Shown here in pieces: positions 42,710 through 50,729 of a stretch of DNA of 52,106 nucleotides. Source of the DNA: Candidatus Kapaibacterium sp. Its GTDB lineage: Bacteria; Bacteroidota; Ignavibacteria; Kapaibacteriales; Kapaibacteriaceae. The first letter of the stretch is position 1, and each line of letters begins with the position of its first letter. The notes under the pieces are model-generated. The model worked only from the letters and a program-made list of their open reading frames with translations, had not been told where the DNA came from and made no database searches. The DNA is taken from positions 1-52,106 of the forward strand of contig VEQR01000011.1 in assembly GCA_018883125.1 (NCBI GenBank), read 5' to 3'. The position numbers and the translations under genes were made by a program.

Positions 42710-43711
42710 ATGGCACGAAAACGAGGATCACAGCTATCGTCCGACATGCGTCAAAGCATGCTCAGGTACATGATCATGGCGCGCGAATTCGACACGGCAA
42801 TGCTGCGTCTGTACCGGCAAGGGAAGGCCTTCGGAGGTGTGTATTCACAGCTCGGTAATGAAGCCGTAAGTGTGGGCAGTGCCCTTGCACTGGATCGCAC
42901 GAAGGACGTTCTGTTTCCAATGCACCGGAACATTGGCGGACACTTTGTCTTCGGCCAGACGCTTGATCAGCTCATGCTGAATCACCTTGCTCGCCAGGGG
43001 AGCCAGATGCGCGGTACTGACGGCACCGGACATTATGCCGACCCTGCTCTTCGGATATACGGGAATGTTTCTCACCTTGGCGCCATGATCCCTGTAGCTG
43101 CCGGGTTCTCATTGGCTGACAAGTTGCGTGGCGTCACCACCGTGTCAATGACCTACATCGGCGACGGGGGAGCGCAGGTAGGAGAAGTGCACGAAGCGTT
43201 GAATTTTGCTTCAGTTCACAAGATTCCGCTGATCCTGATCATCGAGAACAATCAATACGCCTATTCTACGCCGAACTCCATGGAGTTTGCCTGTGAGCGC
43301 CTCAGTGACCGTGCCGTTGGATATGGGATGGCCGGGGCAACCATCGATGGAACGGATGTGGAACTCGTCTATACCACCTGCTCAGAGGCCGTTGACCACG
43401 CGCGAAAGGGGCTTGGCCCAACGCTGATCGAAACAGTAACGATGCGCATGCGAGGTCATGCCGAGCATGACGACTTTTCCTACGTACCCAAAGAGCTGCT
43501 CGAAGAGTGGTCTGCCAAGGATCCCGTCGAGCGCTACATCGATCGATTGATCGATGACGGTGTTGTCACGCGCGAAGAGACCGACGAGCTCCGAGCTTCT
43601 ATCCTTAACGACATGATCGCATCAATTGACCGTGCACTTGAGCACCCATGGCCGGCTGCTGAAGAGGGCCTGAAAAACGTGTTTATGTCTACTGCCGGGG
43701 AGGGACACTAA
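42710..43711 (+). CDS. pdhA: Pyruvate dehydrogenase E1 alpha subunit
   Basis: 333 residues from the ATG at 42710; a longer form would start in the terminator. The thiamine-diphosphate motif GDGGAQVGEVHEALNFASVHKIPLILIIENN is complete (GDG to NN). YGNVSHLGAMIPVAAG, KGLGPTLIETVTMRMRGHAEHDD and similar segments are typical of acetyl-transferring pyruvate dehydrogenase alpha chains. The beta gene follows after one base. E2 and E3 are not in the window. Confidence 0.93.
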   Translation: MARKRGSQLSSDMRQSMLRYMIMAREFDTAMLRLYRQGKAFGGVYSQLGNEAVSVGSALALDRTKDVLFPMHRNIGGHFVFGQTLDQLMLNHLARQGSQMRGTDGTGHYADPALRIYGNVSHLGAMIPVAAGFSLADKLRGVTTVSMTYIGDGGAQVGEVHEALNFASVHKIPLILIIENNQYAYSTPNSMEFACERLSDRAVGYGMAGATIDGTDVELVYTTCSEAVDHARKGLGPTLIETVTMRMRGHAEHDDFSYVPKELLEEWSAKDPVERYIDRLIDDGVVTREETDELRASILNDMIASIDRALEHPWPAAEEGLKNVFMSTAGEGH

Positions 43712-43712
43712 C

Positions 43713-44684
43713 ATGCAGATGACCTACCTGGAAGCCATTGCCGATGCACTCCGCGTGGAGATGCGTCGGGACGAGCGGGTATTCATGATCGGCGAGGACA
43801 TCGGTACCTATGGCGGTGCGTTCAAGCTGACCAAGGGATTCCTTGACGAATTCGGTCCATCGCGCATCATTGATGCGCCGATCAGTGAAGCGGCCATCAT
43901 CGGTGCCTCTATCGGAGCCGCCCTCAACGGCATGCGTCCCGTTGCCGAAATGCAGTTCATGGATTTCGTTACCAATGGGTTTAATCAGATCGTTACCGTT
44001 GCCGGCACTACCGCATACCGTTGGGCGATTCCGGTCCCTATGGTAGTTCGCGGTCCATCGGGTGGCGGAGTTGGAGCCAATCCGTTTCATAGTCGAAACT
44101 CCGAAGCGTGGTTTGTGCATGCCACCGGGATCAAGGTGGTATGTCCGGCATTTCCTGACGATGCTAAGGGGCTCATGATGGCGTCGATCCGCGATAACGA
44201 TCCCGTGGTTTTTTACGAGCACAAGGGACTCTATCGCAAGATCAAGGGTGATGTGCCGGAGGGCGAGTATATCGTGCCACTCGGCAAGGCACGCGTCGTG
44301 CGACAGGGTAGTGATGTGTCGGTGATCTGTTATGGTTCTGCTGTGCACATGGCGTTGGCTGCGGCGGAGGCAGTAGCGGCTGAAGGAATCAACGTCGAAG
44401 TTGTCGATATCCGTACGCTTGTTCCGTTCGATGAGGAGACTGTGCTCGCATCGGTGCGCAAGACGGGTCGTGCCGTTGTTGCCCACGAGGCAGTGCTAAC
44501 AGGTGGCTTCGGTGGTGAGATCGCTGCGCGTATTGCCGACAAGGCATTCTCCTATCTTGATGCCCCCGTCAAGCGTGTTGCGGCATTTGATGCACCAACG
44601 CCATTTGCACCGACTCTGGAACAGGCAGTATTGCCAAATTCTGACATCATTGCGAACACGATTCGCGCAACATGTTCGTTCTGA
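43713..44684 (+). CDS. pdhB: Pyruvate dehydrogenase E1 beta subunit
   Basis: The 323-residue partner of PdhA. Conserved stretches are FMIGEDIGTYGGAFKLTKGF, ISEAAIIGASIGAALNGMRPVAEMQFMDF, the pyrimidine-binding region with PSGGGVGANPFHSRN, and VVAHEAVLTGGFGGEIAARI in the C-terminal transketolase domain. ACATG starts one base after the pdhA stop, so the two are translated together. A weak hairpin follows at 44717-44730. Confidence 0.94.
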   Translation: MQMTYLEAIADALRVEMRRDERVFMIGEDIGTYGGAFKLTKGFLDEFGPSRIIDAPISEAAIIGASIGAALNGMRPVAEMQFMDFVTNGFNQIVTVAGTTAYRWAIPVPMVVRGPSGGGVGANPFHSRNSEAWFVHATGIKVVCPAFPDDAKGLMMASIRDNDPVVFYEHKGLYRKIKGDVPEGEYIVPLGKARVVRQGSDVSVICYGSAVHMALAAAEAVAAEGINVEVVDIRTLVPFDEETVLASVRKTGRAVVAHEAVLTGGFGGEIAARIADKAFSYLDAPVKRVAAFDAPTPFAPTLEQAVLPNSDIIANTIRATCSF

Positions 44685-44716
44685 CGAATTGGTGTTGATA
44701 AGTTCAACGCTACCGT

Positions 44717-44730
44717 CGGACGCCCGTCCG
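44717..44730 (+). terminator. Weak candidate terminator after pdhB
   Basis: CGGAC-GCCC-GTCCG hairpin (five base pairs, four-base loop) followed by TATTTT. It is short and might instead be part of the upstream region of the next gene, whose start is 33 bases away. Confidence 0.35.
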
Positions 44731-44763
44731 TATTTTGCGCCAAAAATCATACAGGGTTACTGC

Positions 44764-45057
44764 ATGTCCAAGGTTCTTTTCAGTGTCTCGTATTCTATTC
44801 CTGATGGCAAGCGCCCAGAGTATCTGGCCGCTATCGCAGCCGTGCGGGAGTTCTATTCGGGTTCTGATGTTTCGTTCTCTCTTTACGAAACAAAGGGCAA
44901 GCATAACCACTTCCAAGAAGTCTACGTCTACCCAAGTGCTGACGCCTACGAGGCTTCCGATGATCCGGCCGCAACGGCTGCGATCTCCTCTTCCATTGAG
45001 AAGATCTACTCCCTGGCAACAAGCGTCGTGTACGATGTTGCCAACGAGGTAGCCTGA
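44764..45057 (+). CDS. Conserved-looking small protein, unknown function
   Basis: 97 residues from the ATG at 44764 to the TGA at 45055-45057. The pattern of alternating strands and helices (KVLFSVSYSIPDGKRPEYLAAI, then NHFQEVYVYPSADAYEAS) recalls the dimeric ferredoxin-like fold of antibiotic-biosynthesis monooxygenase-type proteins, but I see no named family and no cofactor motif. It has no signal peptide. It sits alone between pdhB and a glycosyltransferase gene, 79 and 22 bases away. Codon use looks like its neighbours. It is probably a real gene. Confidence 0.72.
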   Translation: MSKVLFSVSYSIPDGKRPEYLAAIAAVREFYSGSDVSFSLYETKGKHNHFQEVYVYPSADAYEASDDPAATAAISSSIEKIYSLATSVVYDVANEVA

Positions 45058-45079
45058 TCCTTTCGACGCACAACGTGTG

Positions 45080-46216
45080 ATGAACGCTGCGTTTGATGCC
45101 AGCGCGATCCTCGGACGCAGTGGAATTGAACGCTATTCGCGTGAGCTCATCAAGGGGCTCCTGCGTACAGGTTCGGTGGATGGTGTCACGCTCGCAGCAA
45201 GCGAGTCAGACCACGGTGCAGTCGCGCGGTATTTTGAATCGTTCCCAACGGCGCGCGTTGTTGAATGTCTGCCACATGAGCGCAAATTCGGCGCTCCGCT
45301 GCGCCCCCTTGCTCGATGGAGTATCCGACGTGGGATGTCGTCAGTGTTTGCCGGCGCCGACATTGTCCATTTGCTCTCTCCGGGTAAAGTGATTCCGAAA
45401 AAGAAGCCGATCGTCACAACGATCCATGACCTATTCCCGATGTATCCGGATATGGGACTCGATCACTATCTCGTGAAGAGATTTCCCGGTAGAGTCAAAC
45501 GACATCTTTCAGCCTCGCAGGCGATACTCTGTCCATCGGCCTACGTGGCCTCGACGATTCGAGAGTTCTTTCCAGAGTGCACGCTGCCGATTACTGTTAC
45601 GCCGCTTGCGGCCGGAGAGGAGTTCGTTCCCACGCCAATGGATGCCGCGGTGATCGATCGTTACGGTCTCCAAAAACCATACGTGCTTTTCGTTGGTCGA
45701 ATCGATCCACGGAAGAACCTCCATCGGATCATGTACGCATGGGGAATGCTTCCGCAGTCCATCCGCCAACATTCTGAACTGCTGCTACTCATAGCGGGCG
45801 GAGAGCAGGCGGTGGCGCGATTCCGAAAGGAGAATGCGTCGGTTGTCTCCGAAGCATCGATACGGATCATCACCGATGTACCAACAACCGAGATGATCCA
45901 GATCATCTCTGCGGCGCGTGCACTGGTGTTTGCAACGCTAGGGGAGGGCTTTGGGTTACCCGTGCTCGAAGCCATGCGCTGTGGATGTCCGGTGATCACG
46001 TCCAACACGACGTCTCTACCAGAAGTTGGTGGTGAAGCCGCGATGTACGTTGACCCTACAAGAACGGAAGAGATTGCCGATGCGATGATGCGTTGCATCA
46101 TGGACGATGCGCTAGTTGCAGACCGTCGTGAGGCTGGCTTGCGTCATAGTGCATCATTCACGTGGGATGCAACGGCCCGCGCGACGGCTGCTGTGTATCG
46201 GTCTGTTCGAGGATAG
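45080..46216 (+). CDS. Glycosyltransferase family 4 (GT-B)
   Basis: 378 residues from the ATG at 45080; a GTG three bases earlier is also possible. The N-terminal acceptor half (FDASAILGRSGIERYSREL) is followed by the donor half with LFVGRIDPRKNLHRIMYAW and the EGFGLPVLEAMRCGCPVITS motif, in which the first Glu and the E of LEAM form the EX7E pair. Such enzymes transfer a sugar from a nucleotide donor onto a surface polysaccharide or lipid. A GT9 gene follows after four bases, so cell-surface glycan synthesis is likely. Donor and acceptor are unknown. Confidence 0.92.
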   Translation: MNAAFDASAILGRSGIERYSRELIKGLLRTGSVDGVTLAASESDHGAVARYFESFPTARVVECLPHERKFGAPLRPLARWSIRRGMSSVFAGADIVHLLSPGKVIPKKKPIVTTIHDLFPMYPDMGLDHYLVKRFPGRVKRHLSASQAILCPSAYVASTIREFFPECTLPITVTPLAAGEEFVPTPMDAAVIDRYGLQKPYVLFVGRIDPRKNLHRIMYAWGMLPQSIRQHSELLLLIAGGEQAVARFRKENASVVSEASIRIITDVPTTEMIQIISAARALVFATLGEGFGLPVLEAMRCGCPVITSNTTSLPEVGGEAAMYVDPTRTEEIADAMMRCIMDDALVADRREAGLRHSASFTWDATARATAAVYRSVRG

Positions 46217-46220
46217 TGAC

Positions 46221-47348
46221 ATGGCAGATTCATTTATCAAGCGCATCGAGCTGGCCATTCGCCGTTGGTACAACACGCAGGTGGGTTCGCAGGGCGAGCC
46301 CGTCATTGTTGATGCACCACGTCAAGCGATATCGCCTGCCGTTGTTCGGCGGGTGCTGCTTCTGCGTCAGGATCGAATCGGTGATGTGATCGTTAGCACG
46401 CCGATCATCAAGGCCTTGCGTGCACAGTTTCCCACTGCTCGCATCGACATGGTCCTATCGACAAACAACATAGCGGTGCGCCAGGCAGTTGAGCAGTGGG
46501 TGGATGGAGTACACGTGTTCCGGAAGTCCATTCCGAGTCTGCTGCTCTTGCGCCGACGATTGCGTCGTCAGCGATACGACCTCGTCATCGATCTTATGGA
46601 CAACGCTTCATCGACCTCGGCCTTGCTGATCTCCGGTGCCCGAGCCCCTTTCGCAATCGGCGTTGACAAGGTTAACCGAGGTGTGTATACTCATGTGGTT
46701 CCACTTGCTGATCAGTCTACGGTTCATATTGTTGATCGTATTGCCCGGCTTACGTGGCCTTTAGGATTTGCGATAGGGGGCGAGGACATTCGCCTTGAGT
46801 TCCCGCTGACGGACGAGCAGCGTCGGTCAGCAGAGTTGATCATGTGCCGATCTGAAGGCGAGATGATCCTTGCTGTTAATATATCCGGATCAGACGACCA
46901 CCGCATGTATCCCGAAGCGAAGATGATCGAGGTGCTTTGCCTGGTGCGCGAAGTGTGCGATGAAAACGCATCTTCCCGGGTAGGGATGCGCATCATGAGT
47001 GCCCCAGCGCATGCGCAGATGGCGCAGCGTATCGGTGAGGTCTGCGGCATTACGGTTGTTGAGTCGCAGAGCTCATACGCGCAATTCGCCGCTTGTATTG
47101 CTGCGTCGGACATGCTGCTGACGCCCGACACATCCGCCGTGCATGTTGCAGCCGCTCATGGAGTTGCATCCGTGGTGCTGTTCTCACAGGATGCCCGTGG
47201 TCTGCTGCCGTGGACGCCATACAAAGCCCCATGCTGGCCATGTGTAACCTCGAGTGGAGCACTAGAAGCCATTGATCCGATGGAAATCGTCGCGGCTGTG
47301 AAAGCAATGCTCCAGTCAACAACCAACGGGAACAGACCCGTTGCGTAA
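46221..47348 (+). CDS. Glycosyltransferase family 9 (heptosyltransferase-like)
   Basis: 375 residues from the ATG at 46221. The N-terminal nucleotide fold starts VVRRVLLLRQDRIGDVIVSTPIIKALRAQFP, a hallmark of the WaaC/WaaF/RfaQ group that adds heptose to the lipopolysaccharide core. The C-terminal half has LTPDTSAVHVAAAHGVASVVLF, typical of GT9. It follows the GT4 gene by four bases. The product is probably a core or O-antigen sugar linkage; heptose itself is inferred from family. Confidence 0.9.
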   Translation: MADSFIKRIELAIRRWYNTQVGSQGEPVIVDAPRQAISPAVVRRVLLLRQDRIGDVIVSTPIIKALRAQFPTARIDMVLSTNNIAVRQAVEQWVDGVHVFRKSIPSLLLLRRRLRRQRYDLVIDLMDNASSTSALLISGARAPFAIGVDKVNRGVYTHVVPLADQSTVHIVDRIARLTWPLGFAIGGEDIRLEFPLTDEQRRSAELIMCRSEGEMILAVNISGSDDHRMYPEAKMIEVLCLVREVCDENASSRVGMRIMSAPAHAQMAQRIGEVCGITVVESQSSYAQFAACIAASDMLLTPDTSAVHVAAAHGVASVVLFSQDARGLLPWTPYKAPCWPCVTSSGALEAIDPMEIVAAVKAMLQSTTNGNRPVA

Positions 47349-47353
47349 CTTTC
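47346..47353 (+). promoter_or_regulatory. Candidate -7 box upstream of aspS
   Basis: TAACTTTC (one change from TAnnTTTG) then GAATTC, 28 bases before the aspS start. The stretch GTAACTTT with GAATTC close behind is also found before ileS (302-309). It overlaps the last codon of the GT9 gene. Confidence 0.3.
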
Positions 47354-47381
47354 GAATTCACACCACTGCTGAGCTGAGAGA

Positions 47382-49157
47382 ATGCACTTCGAAAAGAGAA
47401 CCACGAACTGTGGACACCTGCGACCATCCGACGCTGATACAACCGTTACCTTGAATGGATGGGTGAATGCTCGCCGAGATTATGGCGGCGTGATCTTCAT
47501 CGATCTTCGGGACCGTTATGGTGTGACGCAGGTGGTGGTTGATTCGGCCCATACCCCCGAGCTGGCCTCATCGATCGATGCCGTTCGGTCGGAGTATGTT
47601 CTCTGGGTCAAGGGGCGTGTTCGCATGCGCGAGAATCCGAATCCGAAGATCCCAACGGGACTCGTTGAACTGCTTGCCGATGAGATTGGTATCATCAATG
47701 CGGCTGACGTGACGCCGTTTGAAATTGTCGATGACCTTGGAACCAATGAGGAACTACGATTGACGTATCGCTATCTGGACCTGCGACGTCCGGCGCTGCA
47801 GAAGAACTTCCTCGTTCGTAACAAGCTTTACCAGATCACCCATCGGTTCTTCGAGCAGGAGGGATTCATCGAGGTCGAAACGCCGGTGTTGACGAAGTCC
47901 ACGCCCGAAGGAGCCCGTGATTTCCTTGTTCCGAGCCGCATGAACAAGGGTCGTTTTTACGCCCTTCCGCAATCGCCGCAACTCTTCAAGCAGCTGTTGA
48001 TGGTTTCGGGATTTGACAAGTACATGCAGATCGTAAAGTGTTTCCGCGACGAAGACCTGCGTGCCGATCGTCAGCCGGAGTTTACGCAGATCGACGTCGA
48101 GATGTCCTACGTCACGCAGGAGGACATCCTAGCTCTTACAGAACGCTTCATCGCCATGGCCTGGAAAGAGATTCTTGGCACCGATGTCCCTGTGCCTTTC
48201 CCGCGGATGAGCTTTCATGATGCACTCAACCGATTTGGTTCGGATAAGCCGGACATTCGCTACGGTCTTGAGCTGCAGAACGTATCAACATTAGCCAAGG
48301 ACAGTTCGTTTAGCATCTTCTCCTCGACAGTGGCCGAGGGTGGTGTTGTGATGGCACTCAACGCAAAGGCATGTGGATCATTTTCCCGCAAGCAGATCGA
48401 CGAGCTCACCGAACATGCTAAGAAGTATGGAGCCAAGGGGCTTCCCTGGCTCAAGATGGCAGACGGAGAGATCAGCGGTTCGTTTGCAAAGCAGCTCGCT
48501 GGTGATGAGGCCGCGCGCCTCTGTGGGGAGCTTGGAGCTGAGAATGGAGACCTCTTGCTCTTTTTCCCGGGCGAGTGGGAGCGTGCCTGCACAATTGGTG
48601 GTGCGCTGCGCACCGAGATTGCCAAGCGTTGCGGCATACTTAGCCAGGTCTCAAAATCTTACTCCTTCCACTGGGTTGTGGAGTTTCCGCTTCTGGAATA
48701 CAGTGAAGAGGAGTCGCGGTGGATTGCGCGGCACCATCCGTTCACCGCTCCGATGACCGATGATGTTCATCTTCTGCATTCTGATCCAACGCATGCCCGC
48801 GCCGTAGCGCACGACCTTGTTATCAATGGCTACGAGGCGGCAGGGGGCTCTATTCGTATCCATACCAACGACGTGCAACAGCGCATGTTCGATTTGCTTG
48901 GATTCGAACGTGAGGATGCTGAGCAGAAGTTTGGATTCCTGCTGAACGCGCTTCGCTTTGGGGCGCCCCCTCACGGTGGTATCGCCTTCGGATTCGACCG
49001 ACTAGTGATGCTTCTGTGCGGCACCGAGAACATCCGTGATGTGATCGCATTTCCAAAGACAACTTCTGGCCTTTCGCTCATGGATGGTTGTCCGTCGGGT
49101 GTTGATGAGCGCCAACTTGCTGAGGTGGGCATGCGCCCCCTGGATACTCGACAATGA
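47382..49157 (+). CDS. aspS: Aspartyl-tRNA synthetase
   Basis: This class II enzyme charges tRNA-Asp. It has 591 residues, the normal bacterial length. The OB-fold anticodon domain (1-105, VTLNGWVNARRDYGGVIFIDLRDRYG) leads to the catalytic core: motif 2 FRDEDLRADRQPEFTQID, the bacterial GAD insert in the middle, and motif 3 GIAFGFDRLVMLL near the C-terminus. Whether it charges only Asp or also Asn tRNA cannot be judged here. It overlaps the DUF1460 gene by four bases. Confidence 0.97.
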   Translation: MHFEKRTTNCGHLRPSDADTTVTLNGWVNARRDYGGVIFIDLRDRYGVTQVVVDSAHTPELASSIDAVRSEYVLWVKGRVRMRENPNPKIPTGLVELLADEIGIINAADVTPFEIVDDLGTNEELRLTYRYLDLRRPALQKNFLVRNKLYQITHRFFEQEGFIEVETPVLTKSTPEGARDFLVPSRMNKGRFYALPQSPQLFKQLLMVSGFDKYMQIVKCFRDEDLRADRQPEFTQIDVEMSYVTQEDILALTERFIAMAWKEILGTDVPVPFPRMSFHDALNRFGSDKPDIRYGLELQNVSTLAKDSSFSIFSSTVAEGGVVMALNAKACGSFSRKQIDELTEHAKKYGAKGLPWLKMADGEISGSFAKQLAGDEAARLCGELGAENGDLLLFFPGEWERACTIGGALRTEIAKRCGILSQVSKSYSFHWVVEFPLLEYSEEESRWIARHHPFTAPMTDDVHLLHSDPTHARAVAHDLVINGYEAAGGSIRIHTNDVQQRMFDLLGFEREDAEQKFGFLLNALRFGAPPHGGIAFGFDRLVMLLCGTENIRDVIAFPKTTSGLSLMDGCPSGVDERQLAEVGMRPLDTRQ

Positions 49158-50008
49158 TGGTTCGAACGATCGTCGCACTGCTTTTCATGTTGGCGCTCTT
49201 TCCGTGTGCATCCGTTCATGCACAGGATGCCGATCTGCGTCGGCGTGTTCAAACCCTATCGGCTATTGCCAAAGATTCTGCCTGGGCTTCACTTCCCCTC
49301 GGCCAGCTCATGGCCAAACTCGGACGTCAGCTCGTTGGTACGCCTTACGTGGGTGGGACACTCGAAGGCGAGGGACCAGAGGTATGCCGTGTGCGGCTTG
49401 ATGGACTGGACTGCGTGACGTTCTTTGAATCGGTACTAAACCTGTCGCGAAATCTCCAGAACGGCCACGTCACAGCTGACAAGCTTGTGGAGAGCGTGAT
49501 GCGTACGCGGTACCGCTCAGGCAAGATTGCCGGCTACACCAGTCGTCTGCACTACACCACGGATTGGATCCTCGACAATGTTCGGAAGGGAATAGTAACG
49601 GATATTAGCAAGGACCTCGGAGGCAAACCCGTTCACATGCCGGTTGATTTCATGTCAACCAACCCGAAGTACTATCCGGCATTGCGTCAGGATTCCGATG
49701 CCGTGCGGCAGATGGCCGAGATCGAGGCGCGCCTTCGTGGCGAAACGATGTTTGTAATCGGGCGCAAGGATATCGCCGACATTGAGTCCCGTTTGCAGGA
49801 TGGCGACATCGTTGCAATTGTTACCTCGAAGAAGGGGCTCGATTATGCCCATACGGGAATTGTAGTGCGAGAGGGAAACCGAGCACGCTTCATGCATGCA
49901 TCATCCACAAAGAAACACGTTGTTCTCGACGGGTACCTTTCCGATGTGATCGCCCGAGTAGACACCTGGACGGGCATCAGCGTCGCGAGGCCTTTACCTG
50001 CTCGCTAG
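49154..50008 (+). CDS. DUF1460 protein, probable peptidoglycan amidase-like
   Basis: 284 residues with a signal peptide (about 1-24, ending VHAQ). The core is the DUF1460 (NlpC/P60-like) fold: GTPYVGGTLE, then LDGLDCVTFFE with the likely catalytic C87. The catalytic His is probably in YAHTGIVVREG, with RFMHASSTKKHVVLDG after it. Family members are periplasmic cysteine hydrolases that act on cell-wall peptides; the exact bond is not known. The start ATG overlaps the aspS stop (ATGA). It is convergent with lplA, 13 bases apart. Confidence 0.88.
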   Translation: MMVRTIVALLFMLALFPCASVHAQDADLRRRVQTLSAIAKDSAWASLPLGQLMAKLGRQLVGTPYVGGTLEGEGPEVCRVRLDGLDCVTFFESVLNLSRNLQNGHVTADKLVESVMRTRYRSGKIAGYTSRLHYTTDWILDNVRKGIVTDISKDLGGKPVHMPVDFMSTNPKYYPALRQDSDAVRQMAEIEARLRGETMFVIGRKDIADIESRLQDGDIVAIVTSKKGLDYAHTGIVVREGNRARFMHASSTKKHVVLDGYLSDVIARVDTWTGISVARPLPAR

Positions 50009-50021
50009 CCGTGGCCGGGGC

Positions 50022-50729
50022 TTACTGACGGTTCTGACGCATAATTGCTGTGATAACATCATGCTGCGTAATGCTGTGACCGGCAGCATCCGTGAGGGTT
50101 GCGCTTGACGCTGTGATTGAGTCAAGAAGCCGACGTCTATCGGCTGTTTCGGCCGTGATGCATTCTGCCAGACGCTCATGTCCGTTACCGCAGAGGATCG
50201 ATCCGTGCTGTAATACAACCCCCTCCAGCACGCGCTGGGCCGAACCAACGATCTTTTTCCCATGCCAGAGTATCTCTGTCCGGGCGTGTGAGGTAAAGCA
50301 TACCTGACCAAGAGGTCCGCTTGCGGCGTAGTGCTGCCGCAGGTCGTGATCAACGGTAGCATAGGACAAATCCGGCACCAGACTCGTGAGTGCCCTAAAG
50401 AGAATCTGGTGAACCTCGGCATAGATCCGTCGAGCATCAAGCGCATCGCGCACCGGAACGCACACGCAGTACGTCACCTCATCAGCGTGGAGAACTGCTC
50501 TGCCCCCTGTCGGGCGATGGACAACGTCAAAGCCGGCAGCGTCAACCGCTGACATGTCGATGGATGAGGTGTTCTGGTGTTTGCCGAGCGATATGCACCA
50601 CGGCGTCCACGTATACAGTCGAAGGGTCGGTGAGATCTCACCAGCACGAACACGTTCACAGAGTTCAATGTCACGGCGCATGTTCTCCGTGCCGGACGCC
50701 GCGCCACTGTCAACGATTTCGAGGGTCAT
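50022..50729 (-). CDS. Lipoate-protein ligase-like protein
   Basis: 235 residues of the biotin/lipoate ligase (BPL_LplA_LipB) fold. Recognisable parts are WCISLGKHQN, HRPTGGRAVLHADEVTYCV (usually RRxSGGGAV.H) and KKIVGSAQRVLEGVVLQHGSIL with the likely catalytic Lys. It could attach lipoate or octanoate to the E2 and H proteins, and the window's two E1 systems need lipoylated E2 partners. LipM/LipL-type octanoyl transferase is another option. It overlaps tyrS by four bases and is probably co-transcribed. Confidence 0.85.
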   Translation of the reverse strand: MTLEIVDSGAASGTENMRRDIELCERVRAGEISPTLRLYTWTPWCISLGKHQNTSSIDMSAVDAAGFDVVHRPTGGRAVLHADEVTYCVCVPVRDALDARRIYAEVHQILFRALTSLVPDLSYATVDHDLRQHYAASGPLGQVCFTSHARTEILWHGKKIVGSAQRVLEGVVLQHGSILCGNGHERLAECITAETADRRRLLDSITASSATLTDAAGHSITQHDVITAIMRQNRQ

